Virus record (IMG/VR): IMGVR_UViG_3300047334_000107
Span: 1-40,117 of that record
DNA: 40,117 nucleotides
Source: a virus
Direction: 5' to 3' (one strand)
Both the position numbers and the translations under genes were made by a program. Numbering within the stretch: the first letter of the stretch is position 1; the number at the start of each line of letters is the position of its first letter. Shown one piece after another: positions 30,408 through 37,915 of the stretch. The notes beneath the pieces are model-generated. The model ran no database searches, had not been told where the DNA came from, and worked only from the letters and a program-made list of their open reading frames with translations.

Positions 30408-32576
30408 TTGGATGCCAGCTATAACGGTTTTATCAAGGCGAAAAATTCCCGTTGCAAATGGGATGGGATCGGAAACGTAACATTATCAGACTGCCTTTTC
30501 GATTATCAAAAAGCAATAACTTCATGGGCTTTACGCAAAGGCAGGGCGGCAATATTTGCCGATTGCGGATTAGGTAAAACGCTCATGCAATTGGAGTGGG
30601 CGCGGCAAGTAAATGCAAGCACTGGAAAGCCTGCGCTTATTATTGCGCCATTATCCGTATGTGATCAGACAAAGGAAGAGGCGGATAAATTTGGTATTCC
30701 GCTGGAATGCTTTAATATCGCCAATTATGAAAAGCTTCATACGATAAATGCCGCTGATTACTCCGGTGTGGTGCTGGATGAATCCAGCATTATAAAGTCC
30801 TTTACAGGAAAAATCCGTAATCAACTGATCAATATGTTTAAAGACACTCCCTATCGTTTGGCCTGTACTGCTACTCCTAGCCCAAATGATTATATGGAAT
30901 TAGGCAACCATGCGGAGTTTTTGGGCATCACATCCTATACGGAAATGCTCGCCACGTATTTTATACATGATGGCGGTGAAACATCTAAATGGCGCTTAAA
31001 AGGCCACGGCCAGCGCAAATTCTGGGAATGGCTTTGCACATGGGCGGTATTTATTCGCAAGCCTTCGGACATTGGCTTTGAAGGCGAGGACTTTGAACTT
31101 CCGCCTTTGATCCAGCATAATCACTGCATACCCGATCATGACGTTAAAAGCGACACATTGATTCCTATGGCAGTTGCCGGGCTATCGGAGCGCATCGGCT
31201 TGAGGCGTGATACGATAGAAATCAGAATGCAGAAGGTGGCAGAACTCGCCAGCACAATGGAAGGTCAAGTTTTGATATGGTGTGACCTCAATGACGAAGC
31301 GGCCATGCTTTCCAAAATGATACCAGATGCTGTTAATGTGCAAGGCAGTGACGCGCCGGAATACAAATCCAAAACGGCGTTAGAATTTGCTCATGGTAAA
31401 ATAAAAACACTTATAAGCAAGGCCGATATTTTGGGTTACGGCATGAATTTCCAATCATCGCATAATATGATTTTTGCCAGTATGAATGATTCTTATGAAT
31501 CGCTTTATCAATGCATCCGGAGGCAATGGCGTTACGGACAAACGCAACCTGTAAACGTGCATTTTGTTTATACGGAACGCCAGCAAACTATTATTGAAAA
31601 TCTCGCTCGTAAACATGAACGAATGGAGACAATGGCTATGCAGATGATTGAAACTACAAATAAATTGATTTGTGCAGAATTGAGCGGTGGCAAGACCGAC
31701 ACAGCACCCATTGAGGAAAAGGAAATTAAAGGCGATGGATTCCATATAACGCTTGGCGATTGCGTTTCGGGAGTAGCTTCATTACTGGATAATTCTATTG
31801 ATTTTACTATTTATAGTCCCCCATTTGCCAGTTTGTACACATATTCCAATAGTCCGAATGATATGGGAAATTGCACAAGCGACGAAGATTTTACAAAGCA
31901 TTTTTCCTATCTCGCAAAAGACCTTTTCCGTGTGACGCGCCCCGGACGGCTTATGTCATTTCATTGCATGAACTTGCCTAGTACAATACAGCGAGATGGG
32001 TTTATCGGCATCAAGGACTTTCGCGGCGATCTGATACGTTTGTTTCAGGATATTGGGTTTATATTTCATAGCGAAGTAGTGATATGGAAAGACCCGGTAA
32101 CGGCGATGCAGCGCACTAAAGCATTAGGGTTGCTACACAAGCAGATTAAGAAAGATTCATGCATGAGCAGGCAGGGCATTCCCGACTATCTTGTAACGAT
32201 GCGTAAACCCGGCGTGAATACCAAGCCAAACACGCACACCAATGAAACGTTTCCGGTGGATTTGTGGCAGAATTACGCAAGTCCCGTTTGGATGGATATT
32301 AACCCATCCGATACGCTACAATTCCGCGAAGCGCGGGAATCTGATGATGAACGTCATATTTGCCCATTACAGCTACAAGTCATTGAACGTGCTATAAAAC
32401 TTTGGAGCGCAGAAGGCGATACCGTGCTATCGCCATTCATGGGCATCGGATCGGAAGGATATATGGCGCTTAAAATGAATCGGAAGTTTCGTGGATTTGA
32501 GCTGAAAAAGTCCTACTTTGAATTGGCTGCAAGGAATCTTGAGACGGCAAACAGTCAACTTTCATTAGCAGTATGA
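30408..32576 (+). CDS. SNF2-family helicase fused to N4/N6-type DNA methyltransferase, 722 aa
   Basis: Start is TTG 30408, fixed by an AAGGAG site seven bases upstream. Residues 30-440 form a helicase superfamily 2 motor: Q motif DYQKAI (32-37), Walker A ADCGLGKT (51-58), DESS box (124-127), motif III ACTATPSPND (152-161), and near 345-385 motifs V/VI (ILGYGMNFQSSHNMIF; YQCIRRQWRYGQTQPV with arginine fingers). Residues about 440-722 are a beta-class amino-methyltransferase: SPPF catalytic motif IV at 470-473, target region between, and the SAM motif I with SPFMGIGSEG at 675-684 and FELKKSYFELAARNL. Order IV then I is typical of beta-type DNA methyltransferases. It would scan DNA by ATP hydrolysis and methylate cytosine N4 or adenine N6. 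No nuclease domain is seen, so self-protection or host-modification rather than restriction is likely. Confidence 0.85.
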   Translation: MDASYNGFIKAKNSRCKWDGIGNVTLSDCLFDYQKAITSWALRKGRAAIFADCGLGKTLMQLEWARQVNASTGKPALIIAPLSVCDQTKEEADKFGIPLECFNIANYEKLHTINAADYSGVVLDESSIIKSFTGKIRNQLINMFKDTPYRLACTATPSPNDYMELGNHAEFLGITSYTEMLATYFIHDGGETSKWRLKGHGQRKFWEWLCTWAVFIRKPSDIGFEGEDFELPPLIQHNHCIPDHDVKSDTLIPMAVAGLSERIGLRRDTIEIRMQKVAELASTMEGQVLIWCDLNDEAAMLSKMIPDAVNVQGSDAPEYKSKTALEFAHGKIKTLISKADILGYGMNFQSSHNMIFASMNDSYESLYQCIRRQWRYGQTQPVNVHFVYTERQQTIIENLARKHERMETMAMQMIETTNKLICAELSGGKTDTAPIEEKEIKGDGFHITLGDCVSGVASLLDNSIDFTIYSPPFASLYTYSNSPNDMGNCTSDEDFTKHFSYLAKDLFRVTRPGRLMSFHCMNLPSTIQRDGFIGIKDFRGDLIRLFQDIGFIFHSEVVIWKDPVTAMQRTKALGLLHKQIKKDSCMSRQGIPDYLVTMRKPGVNTKPNTHTNETFPVDLWQNYASPVWMDINPSDTLQFREARESDDERHICPLQLQVIERAIKLWSAEGDTVLSPFMGIGSEGYMALKMNRKFRGFELKKSYFELAARNLETANSQLSLAV

Positions 32577-32851
32577 AAACCTTGGAAATCCCCACCAGCG
32601 CCAAGGAAGCCGTTGCACAAGGCCGTACCTATTTCATGGCAAGCAGGAAATGCCCCATACATCATACACGGGCGCATTGGGCAGGAAACGGGGCTTGCAT
32701 GGCTTGCAGGGATATTAATGGCGAACCCTACATGATCAGGCCAATGTATGAGAATATATCTAAACCGCGCAAGCCGCTGTATGAGGATGCTTCTCCGACT
32801 CCTCTATTCCAAGAAAATCATGCTTCGCCAGTATTTTCCTTGCTTCAATAA
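32573..32851 (+). CDS. Small zinc-type protein, 92 aa
   Basis: ATG 32573 overlaps the methyltransferase stop (ATGA). Residues 20-46 (RTYFMASRKCPIHHTRAHWA then GNGACMACRDINGEPYMI) hold C-x-H-H...C-x2-C, a possible zinc site. The last 31 residues overlap a convergent minus-strand gene by 92 bases and may be read-through rather than real. Confidence 0.6.
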   Translation: MKTLEIPTSAKEAVAQGRTYFMASRKCPIHHTRAHWAGNGACMACRDINGEPYMIRPMYENISKPRKPLYEDASPTPLFQENHASPVFSLLQ

Positions 32852-33074
32852 CCTCCTCAACATCAGCGGTATTGGCAAAGTCCAAATTCTCAGCGACACA
32901 CTGCTCAATGTATATTTGAGCAAGCTCCTTGAACCTATCAGAGATATAGCGGAAGCCGTCCACGACCAAGACGTAAAAACGAACAGCCTTAGCGGTGGCG
33001 TCATTCATCAATTCGATGTACTGACCGGTGTAAGCATAACTTTCACCATCACAATCAATAGAGACTGTAGTCAT
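32760..33074 (-). CDS. Hypothetical protein, 104 aa
   Basis: ATG 33074 with AAAGGAGGG upstream, one base after the previous stop. MTTVSIDCDGESYAYTGQYI, YVLVVDGFRYISDRFKELAQ; small alpha/beta. Its C-terminal third is antisense to the plus gene at 32573. Unknown function. Confidence 0.65.
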   Translation of the reverse strand: MTTVSIDCDGESYAYTGQYIELMNDATAKAVRFYVLVVDGFRYISDRFKELAQIYIEQCVAENLDFANTADVEEVIEARKILAKHDFLGIEESEKHPHTAACAV

Positions 33075-33075
33075 T

Positions 33076-33354
33076 TTATCGCCCTCCTTTCGTCGGCTTA
33101 GTAACCGTATCAACAATTACAGAGGTTTTCATACCATATATCGGCTTCCCATCTTGACCAATGCCATGATACTGAACGCCTACAATAATTGGCCTTATTC
33201 TAAGAATAGTCCCATCCTTTAACTCGCATTCACTCCATTTTTCATCCGTGCGGACAACCTCAACAGGCGTACCTTCATTTGGATCAAGGAGTTTTGGAAT
33301 AGCAGCAGATCCAACTCCTTTTTTACTCTTTCTTACATCGCTCATTTTAGTCAT
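33076..33354 (-). CDS. Hypothetical protein, 92 aa
   Basis: Start at ATG 33354 (8-base overlap with upstream gene); ATG 33345 is an alternative. Basic start (MTKMSDVRKSKKGVGSAAIP) then beta-rich KWSECELKDGTILRIRPIIV and GMKTSVIVDTVTKP. Pattern common in small phage proteins of unknown function. Confidence 0.6.
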   Translation of the reverse strand: MTKMSDVRKSKKGVGSAAIPKLLDPNEGTPVEVVRTDEKWSECELKDGTILRIRPIIVGVQYHGIGQDGKPIYGMKTSVIVDTVTKPTKGGR

Positions 33355-33574
33355 TTTTATTCCATCTTTCTTTTGCTGCCTTTTGGGCAATATCCGATCT
33401 CTGTTCTTTCGTTAGCTTTTCCGCCCGCGCCTTTGCGCCAGCTTTTCCGCTTCGTGTCTTACCTGATTTTGGTTTCAAAGATTCATCGATTTCACCTGTA
33501 GCTAGACGTGCTGACATCATAGCACAGCCTATCAAGTCTGCTGGTCTATGCTCGCCGCGCGGGCCTACTGGCAT
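33347..33574 (-). CDS. Small basic DNA-binding-like protein, 75 aa
   Basis: ATG 33574, GGGG five bases upstream, under the minus-strand promoter. MPVGPRGEHRPADLIGCAMM (the PRGE.RPAD.IG segment recurs in many phage and plasmid proteins), then Lys/Arg-rich KSGKTRSGKAGAKARAEKLT and EQRSDIAQKAAKERW. The C-terminal A.KLT.EQRS.IA.KAA..RW pattern is widespread in small DNA-associated proteins. Possible chromatin-like or regulator role. Confidence 0.6.
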   Translation of the reverse strand: MPVGPRGEHRPADLIGCAMMSARLATGEIDESLKPKSGKTRSGKAGAKARAEKLTKEQRSDIAQKAAKERWNKND

Positions 33575-33591
33575 CGAACCCCGTTAAAAGT

Positions 33592-33688
33592 GATAAGTGT
33601 GTTAAATCTGACAAGTGTGATAAAGGTATCAGAACACACAAGCAAATGTCAAATTTTTTCTTGACAATAACCATAAAAGTTGTATGTA
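33592..33688. promoter_or_regulatory. Divergent promoters with two 15-bp operator-like repeats
   Basis: Minus strand: TTGACA (33653-33648), 17 bases, GATACC (33630-33625), reading toward 33574. Plus strand: TTGACA (33661-33666), 16 bases, TATGTA (33683-33688). Direct repeats GATAAGTGTGTTAAA (33592-33606) and GACAAGTGTGATAAA (33610-33624) lie 18 bp apart, just at the minus transcription start, as operators would. Likely a second regulatory switch. Confidence 0.55.
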
Positions 33689-34234
33689 GCAGCTTCAAAG
33701 TGAATTAAATGCTTGATATTAATAGTCAGGCTCCCTTTAGGCAAAATCCCCAAATTCAAACTGAGACACTACCGTTACTCCGTAATTCTTGACAAGAAGT
33801 GGCCTGAGCGGTTAAACTCAGGCCACGGCCACAGCGAGTTGTTGCTCCTGTGATCCACGCTCAGTAAGTTAGACGGACTTCTGAACGGTTATCGGATTCT
33901 AGCGTATTCGCCAGAAAATCTCCATAATTTCTATTCCGTCCTTGATGCGCTTTATGCGTCGTTGCTCTCGATTGGGGCGCGTCAGGACTGGCAACAATGG
34001 TGGTAAGGCCAACGGAGCGAGTCGTAAGGGGTATCTCCGACCTAGACGTGATGCTACGTGAAAACCCCAAGCCTGTTGCGAGCACTCTGTTGGCAGGCGG
34101 CCTAAGCGATGGGTGGCTCCGAAGATGCCATACGTCCCGGCCAATTGACTTCACCCAACCCGCAAGGAATGGGCTAGGGAGTCTTTTGGCCTTTCGCTCC
34201 GGATTCACCAAAGATGCTATACAGGGGAATATAG
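33689..34234. other. Structured intergenic region before GIY-YIG gene, no convincing gene
   Basis: About 545 bases. A perfect 10-bp stem GTGGCCTGAG (33799-33808) / CTCAGGCCAC (33817-33826) is followed by several possible nested helices between 33990 and 34180 (AGGCC/GGCCT, GGGGT/ACCCC, GCCTG/CAGGC, CGGAG/CTCCG). A TTGACA lies at 33789. An open frame 33997-34245 (82 aa) has no ribosome site and no protein-like character. The region may be a structured RNA or intron-like leader of the nuclease gene; I could not find the core elements of a group I intron. Confidence 0.4.
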
Positions 34235-34630
34235 ATGATAAGTAACACACTGTCACGGAAAGCTTGGAGAAGAAAGAAACGCAAGCTTGATAAGAAGTTT
34301 TGTTTGGTTTACGCACTTCAGGACTCGCAAGGGAATATCCGGTATATTGGACAAACACGCTTGCTTCTAAGGGATAGGCTGAAATGGTTTTATAAGGCAA
34401 TTGGCCGGAAGAAGCGCGCGAATCAGCGCATGTCTCCTGTTGAGAAATGGATAGATCATCTTTTGATGTATGAAATTTACCCACAGATGATTCTGCTGGA
34501 TGGAAATGCCACATGGGATGTTTCGGAGATTCTTTGGATTGAGCGCTACCGTGTAAAGGGCGCTCAGCTATTGAATGTGCTGCGCGGGGGAAATGACACA
34601 TTGCGGGCAATCCAGAGAGAGGATAAGTAG
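34235..34630 (+). CDS. GIY-YIG-type endonuclease-like protein, 131 aa
   Basis: Basic N-terminus (MISNTLSRKAWRRKKRKLDK) followed by FCLVYALQDSQGNIRYIGQT, the VYAL...RYIG form of the GIY-YIG motif, then an Arg (LLLRDRLKWF) in the place of the catalytic arginine, and a Glu-bearing later segment (SEILWIERYRVKGA). GIY-YIG proteins are homing endonucleases or repair nucleases. A free-standing homing-type gene is suggested by its isolated position, opposite strand to neighbours, and structured leader. Confidence 0.7.
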   Translation: MISNTLSRKAWRRKKRKLDKKFCLVYALQDSQGNIRYIGQTRLLLRDRLKWFYKAIGRKKRANQRMSPVEKWIDHLLMYEIYPQMILLDGNATWDVSEILWIERYRVKGAQLLNVLRGGNDTLRAIQREDK

Positions 34631-34633
34631 CCA

Positions 34634-35065
34634 TCATGAGTACATCCCCTCATTCGGTATCGGCACAATAACCCCAAAATCAGCAGCCCATGCCCTGATA
34701 GCCGTAATGAAATCCTCCCACTCGCCTGTAGTCAGCTTGGAACTGCTCCCTATCGTATACCACTGCGACCCATCAGGTAGGGCAATGCGCTTTTCCATCT
34801 TCCCCACACGGGACTTGAGGTACGTATGCACTTCTTCCGAGTCGGCAAAGGTTCCGGCCTTTTCAAACATGCTCCGGATGATGGGGATTACTACTCCGAA
34901 ATAAAACCTGTTTTGAGATAGGCTGCGGCGCTTCTTGACCTCAGACAGTGCAATCCTCACCCTTTTGCCTTCCATGCGTTCCAAAGCCTTCTTTATGGCT
35001 TCCCTAGAGGCACCATCCAGACGGCATCCGGTGACGAGGCTTTGCACTATCAGCTCATCACGCAT
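34634..35065 (-). CDS. NinB-like recombination protein, 143 aa
   Basis: ATG 35065 overlaps the upstream stop by eight bases. Family pattern visible: GKRVRIALSEVKKRRSLSQN, RFYFGVVIPIIRSMFEKAGT, EEVHTYLKSRVGK and the end SSSKLTTGEWEDFITAIRAW. NinB (Orf of lambda) binds single-stranded DNA and helps phage recombination, replacing RecFOR. Lambda NinB is 146 residues. Grouped with exonuclease and recombinase genes. Confidence 0.85.
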   Translation of the reverse strand: MRDELIVQSLVTGCRLDGASREAIKKALERMEGKRVRIALSEVKKRRSLSQNRFYFGVVIPIIRSMFEKAGTFADSEEVHTYLKSRVGKMEKRIALPDGSQWYTIGSSSKLTTGEWEDFITAIRAWAADFGVIVPIPNEGMYS

Positions 35066-35666
35066 ATTTTGATTTCCACAGGTCATAATAGCGCTGTTTC
35101 GCTTCGGGGTCGTTTTCCAGGTATCCGGTGAACTGGCGGATCATGTCTTGAATCTCACCTTTAATGCCTGCATGGTTGTAATAGTCCTCCCGCCAAACGG
35201 AACGCTCATCGCTCACAAGATAACTGAATTTCGGCATCTTTGAGCAATAAAGGTAAATTCTATGCTGTGCGGATTTCTGGTATTTGCCGATATCGTAAGA
35301 CTTTGTACGTTTTATATCGTAAATCGTGTCACGCTTGATAACGTCCATCCGGCCATAGAGCAGGAAACCATCCAATTCAGCCTTGACGGTCTGTTGCCAT
35401 AAACCCCCTTTGACGATATCGCCTATCTCCCTCACGCATAGATTATCATTCTCAGCGCCCCTACAATACGCGGCAATGGCATCTTCAAAATCAATGCCTA
35501 GCTGCATGGCTTCAGAGCGTTCAAATGGTTCTTTGCCCAACATAGCGAGAAATTCAGCCCGCGCCTGCGCTTCCTTTTCGTCGGCAGTAACGGCTTCGCT
35601 GTCCTCTGGATCAAGGGAAACGTAATATTGCCAACTATTCAGAAGGGTAGGAGACACAAGATACAT
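35058..35666 (-). CDS. PD-(D/E)XK exonuclease, 202 aa
   Basis: ATG 35666 abuts the upstream stop. N-terminal helices YLVSPTLLNSWQYYVS and MQLGIDFEDAIAAYC (RecB-type S-x-L..W; E in the helix), then GRMDVIKRDTIYDIKRTKSY with Asp, then DIK as the D-x(n)-(D/E)xK core, and a Q-x3-Y helix (KSAQHRIYLYC). This is the layout of phage recombination exonucleases and Cas4/RecB nucleases. It would resect 5' ends to make single-stranded DNA for the recombinase encoded next to it. Confidence 0.8.
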   Translation of the reverse strand: MYLVSPTLLNSWQYYVSLDPEDSEAVTADEKEAQARAEFLAMLGKEPFERSEAMQLGIDFEDAIAAYCRGAENDNLCVREIGDIVKGGLWQQTVKAELDGFLLYGRMDVIKRDTIYDIKRTKSYDIGKYQKSAQHRIYLYCSKMPKFSYLVSDERSVWREDYYNHAGIKGEIQDMIRQFTGYLENDPEAKQRYYDLWKSKYA

Positions 35667-36641
35667 TTAGGCTACCTTTTCAAAGAGCTTCCGTTTCGGC
35701 GCGTCGATCGCCTGAGTCAATGCATCCGAAGAGACAAAGGTCTTTTTCACTTTATCGAATGTGACGCCTATTTCCGCAATGCGTTCATTGAGCAGATGTT
35801 TTTCCAACATGGCTGAATCCCATATTACCTGCTTTTTGCCCATTTCTGAATAATACGAGTTCACCTGTTCAGCGTTTTCAAGCGCTTTGATAGAAGCGTC
35901 AATCAGCGAAACGAGGGATGCGTAGCTATCAGCCATCGCCGCCTGGTCAACGGAACGGTTTTGCATCAAAGCCACTATTTCCTTGGCGATAAAGGTATTG
36001 CCCTTTGCAGTCGAAGGGATTTCCATACCCTGAGGCAAATCAAGGGAGTTTTTGGCATAAAACTTGTCTGTGGGATTGAAGTTAATGACACGCTTATTGC
36101 CTATCATTTCCAGATATCCCATGAAATCCAGCTCCTTCACGATGTCCTTGCGGGCGGAGCCGGAGCAATCGGGGCGCTTAATCGTTTCATCGCCGCTTTT
36201 CTCTTCGCTTTCGTGGGCGACAAAAAGGATAGACTTGTTCTTTGTCGCCAGAAGCTTCAGGAGAGCGTGAAAGGTTGTCTTTACCTCTCCCCACCCCTTC
36301 ATGGTCATTTGCCCGTCACCCTGCCGCGCTTTGGGGTTTTTCTTGGCGCAATAATCACAGATGCGGTCTATGAGTTTCCCCAGAGTGTCACATACAATCG
36401 TATCGAAGCCGTCAATCTCATCGGATTGAAGCAAGGTCAAAACCTCATCATAGGTTTCCACCTGAAGGGACGTAACGCGAAACTGCGGCTGGACGCGGTG
36501 CATTCCCTTATCAAAGTCGATGCATACGGGATTAGGCGCAGATAATGCAAGTGTCGTTTTTCCACTACCGGGCTGCCCGTAAATCAATCCCTTGAATGTG
36601 GAGTTTTGCGTAAGCTCGGACGGCTTCTTGAGTAATGACAT
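35667..36641 (-). CDS. Sak4/AAA_24-type ATP-binding recombinase, 324 aa
   Basis: Start at ATG 36641 with GAAAGG upstream (36668 lacks one). Walker A GQPGSGKT at 22-29 following TFKGLIYG, then Walker B-type GFDTIVCDTLGKLIDR (about 75-90), a switch region (KSILFVAHESEEKSGDET) and a helical C-terminal part. Matches phage AAA_24 proteins, many of which are Sak4-type RecA-like annealing proteins acting with single-strand binding protein. Neighbouring exonuclease and NinB-like genes form a recombination module. Confidence 0.8.
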   Translation of the reverse strand: MSLLKKPSELTQNSTFKGLIYGQPGSGKTTLALSAPNPVCIDFDKGMHRVQPQFRVTSLQVETYDEVLTLLQSDEIDGFDTIVCDTLGKLIDRICDYCAKKNPKARQGDGQMTMKGWGEVKTTFHALLKLLATKNKSILFVAHESEEKSGDETIKRPDCSGSARKDIVKELDFMGYLEMIGNKRVINFNPTDKFYAKNSLDLPQGMEIPSTAKGNTFIAKEIVALMQNRSVDQAAMADSYASLVSLIDASIKALENAEQVNSYYSEMGKKQVIWDSAMLEKHLLNERIAEIGVTFDKVKKTFVSSDALTQAIDAPKRKLFEKVA

Positions 36642-36682
36642 ATGAGACCTTTCAATGTTGACTTTCATCAGTCTAGTGAATA

Positions 36683-36711
36683 TTGTGAAAGGCGCAAGTA
36701 AATATTATAAA
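36683..36711 (+). promoter_or_regulatory. Promoter for RHH-DUF1064 operon
   Basis: TTGTGA (36683-36688), 17 bases, TATAAA (36706-36711), giving a start about six bases before ATG 36725, so the leader is very short. On the other strand possible sites for the recombination genes overlap here. Confidence 0.6.
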
Positions 36712-36724
36712 ATAATGTCGCCTT

Positions 36725-36883
36725 ATGAATAAGCAAACAAACTCAACCGATAAGCTAAAGACGTTTAGCTTCACTTTAACGGAAGAGGCGCACACATACC
36801 TGAAGCGAGAAGCTCAGAAGCATACCAGGGGAAACCGGAGCATGTGGCTTGACCAACTGTTGAGGAAACTGGCCGATGGGTAA
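36725..36883 (+). CDS. Ribbon-helix-helix protein, 52 aa
   Basis: ATG 36725, no strong ribosome site and a near-leaderless transcript. KLKTFSFTLTEEAHTYLKRE (strand, helix A) and AQKHTRGNRSMWLDQLLRKL (turn, helix B) follow the RHH plan. Overlaps the next gene by eight bases. Likely local repressor; divergent to the Sak4 operon. Confidence 0.7.
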   Translation: MNKQTNSTDKLKTFSFTLTEEAHTYLKREAQKHTRGNRSMWLDQLLRKLADG

Positions 36884-37256
36884 GGCATCATGGCATCGCC
36901 AGTTTAAACGTTCTCCCAAGGCATCGCGTACTGATGTTGACGGAAAAGTCATGGCGAGTAAATCCGAGTTTCAGCGCTGGCAGGACTTGCAATTATTGGA
37001 AAAAGCCGGAGAAGTACGTTCATTGCGCAAGCAAGTGCCATTCGAGCTTAAGCTTGCCAATGGCAGGGCGATTTTCACGCCCAAGGGAAGAGTGGCGCGC
37101 TACGTCGCAGACTTCGTTTATGAACAAAAAACCGGCAGGGGATGGGAGCCGGTAGTGGAAGATTCCAAGGGCTTTTATAGCCGAGATTCTCAATTCCGCA
37201 TATCCGTATTTGAAGCCATTTATGGCATCAAGGTTTATATCAGTGGCCAAAAGTAA
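36876..37256 (+). CDS. DUF1064 nuclease-like protein, 126 aa
   Basis: ATG 36876. Family pattern: SKSEFQRWQDLQLLEKAGEV, RKQVPFEL, YVADFVYEQKTG, then EPVVEDSKGF and FRISVFEAIYGIKV. DUF1064 proteins resemble Vsr/PD-(D/E)XK endonucleases: Glu in SEF, Asp in YVADF and the (V)EDSKG E/D-x-K core. Often in phage recombination or replication regions, likely a Holliday-type or resolvase-like nuclease. About normal family length. Confidence 0.85.
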   Translation: MGKASWHRQFKRSPKASRTDVDGKVMASKSEFQRWQDLQLLEKAGEVRSLRKQVPFELKLANGRAIFTPKGRVARYVADFVYEQKTGRGWEPVVEDSKGFYSRDSQFRISVFEAIYGIKVYISGQK

Positions 37257-37563
37257 TTACACAGCAAAGCGGGATCGTGAATTTCTCGCGTGGATAAGGA
37301 CACTCCCCTCATGCCTATCGGGTGAAAGCCCATGCGTAGCAGCTCACGTAAGGCGTGTGAGCGAAGGTGCCGGCATGGGTATAAAGCCTAGGCTATTCTC
37401 GGTGCCAATGACAGACATTGAGCACAGATACCTGCATCAACATGGTGAGTATGCGGCTTATTTCTATTTTTATCCATTGCCCGGTCATTACGACCTTCAG
37501 GGAGTGAAAGACTGGTTTTCCGAGCAGGCGCTTAAGTATCGGGAAATGTTTTTGGCACGATAA
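37243..37563 (+). CDS. HNH-like nuclease-type protein, 106 aa
   Basis: GTG 37243 with AAGG nine bases upstream; overlaps DUF1064 gene by 14 bases. YTAKRDREFLAWIRTLPSCL, then CVAAHVRRVSEGAGMGIKPR, FSVPMTDIEHRYLHQHGEYA. The AH.R....G.GMG.KP....P.....H..LHQ.GE pattern is that of the DUF968/Ref/YbcO-like HNH nucleases in phages; the zinc-binding CxxC pair is missing. Probably a recombination or nicking endonuclease. Convergent with the TA-like genes by a 32-base overlap. Confidence 0.7.
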   Translation: MAKSNYTAKRDREFLAWIRTLPSCLSGESPCVAAHVRRVSEGAGMGIKPRLFSVPMTDIEHRYLHQHGEYAAYFYFYPLPGHYDLQGVKDWFSEQALKYREMFLAR

Positions 37564-37915
37564 GCCTGTCAAGGGCGCGTTTCAGATACTCCGGCGGCTT
37601 GTGGATGCCTCTTTCCCAATCCTCGACGTTCCTGCGGGATATCTGCAACAAATCGGCAAGCTTTACCTGTGATAGCTTATGCTTTTTACGGAAGGATCGC
37701 AGATGCTCCGGCCAGTCCTTTACCGGAATGCTGGCGCTGGCGATGGTATAGAAGCCCGCAATTGCCTCACCCTGCACGGCGACGAAGCAGCTTGTCACCC
37801 GCCTCTTTATATCCTGTGTTACCTGTTCGCGGAAATAACGATCAAGCGCCGGTTCGCCGCAAGCGAAGGCGCGGCGGTCGTGCCGCTTTTCCAAAGCTTC
37901 CAGTTTGAATGTCAC
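37532..37915 (-). CDS. Chimera: N-terminal TacT-type GNAT toxin fragment fused to XRE-like HTH, 127 aa
   Basis: ATG 37915 in an ATGA overlap with the antitoxin gene. Residues 1-63 are the first half of a TacT-like toxin: KLEALEKRHDRRAFACGEPA, LDRYFREQV, RRVTSCFVAVQGEAIAGFYT. Family members (about 160 aa) continue with the acetyl-CoA loop QxxGxG/A, which is absent. From about 69 the product is an HTH: EHLRSFRKKHKLSQVKLADL, LQISRRNVEDWERGIHKPPE, YLKRALDRL. The frame is uninterrupted with no stop remnant. Without the acetyl-CoA site, acetyltransferase activity is unlikely; it might act as an antitoxin-binding DNA-binding regulator. GC content changes near the join, as expected for a recombination fusion. 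Confidence 0.8.
   Translation of the reverse strand: MTFKLEALEKRHDRRAFACGEPALDRYFREQVTQDIKRRVTSCFVAVQGEAIAGFYTIASASIPVKDWPEHLRSFRKKHKLSQVKLADLLQISRRNVEDWERGIHKPPEYLKRALDRLIVPKTFPDT

Noticed and set aside
33567-33587. tRNA T-arm-like GGTTCGATGCC on the minus strand
   Set aside because: The flanking bases do not pair into a T stem and no acceptor or anticodon arm is found; it is the start of a small gene.
33997-34245. 82-aa plus-strand frame ending at the GIY-YIG start
   Set aside because: No ribosome site and it runs through the predicted helices; kept only as part of the structured region.
33689-34634. Group I intron
   Set aside because: I searched for the paired GACTA/TAGTC-type core and found no convincing pair; only a general structured region is claimed.
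33861-34637. 258-aa minus-strand frame
   Set aside because: Antisense to the GIY-YIG gene and its structured leader; no ribosome site and unlikely composition.
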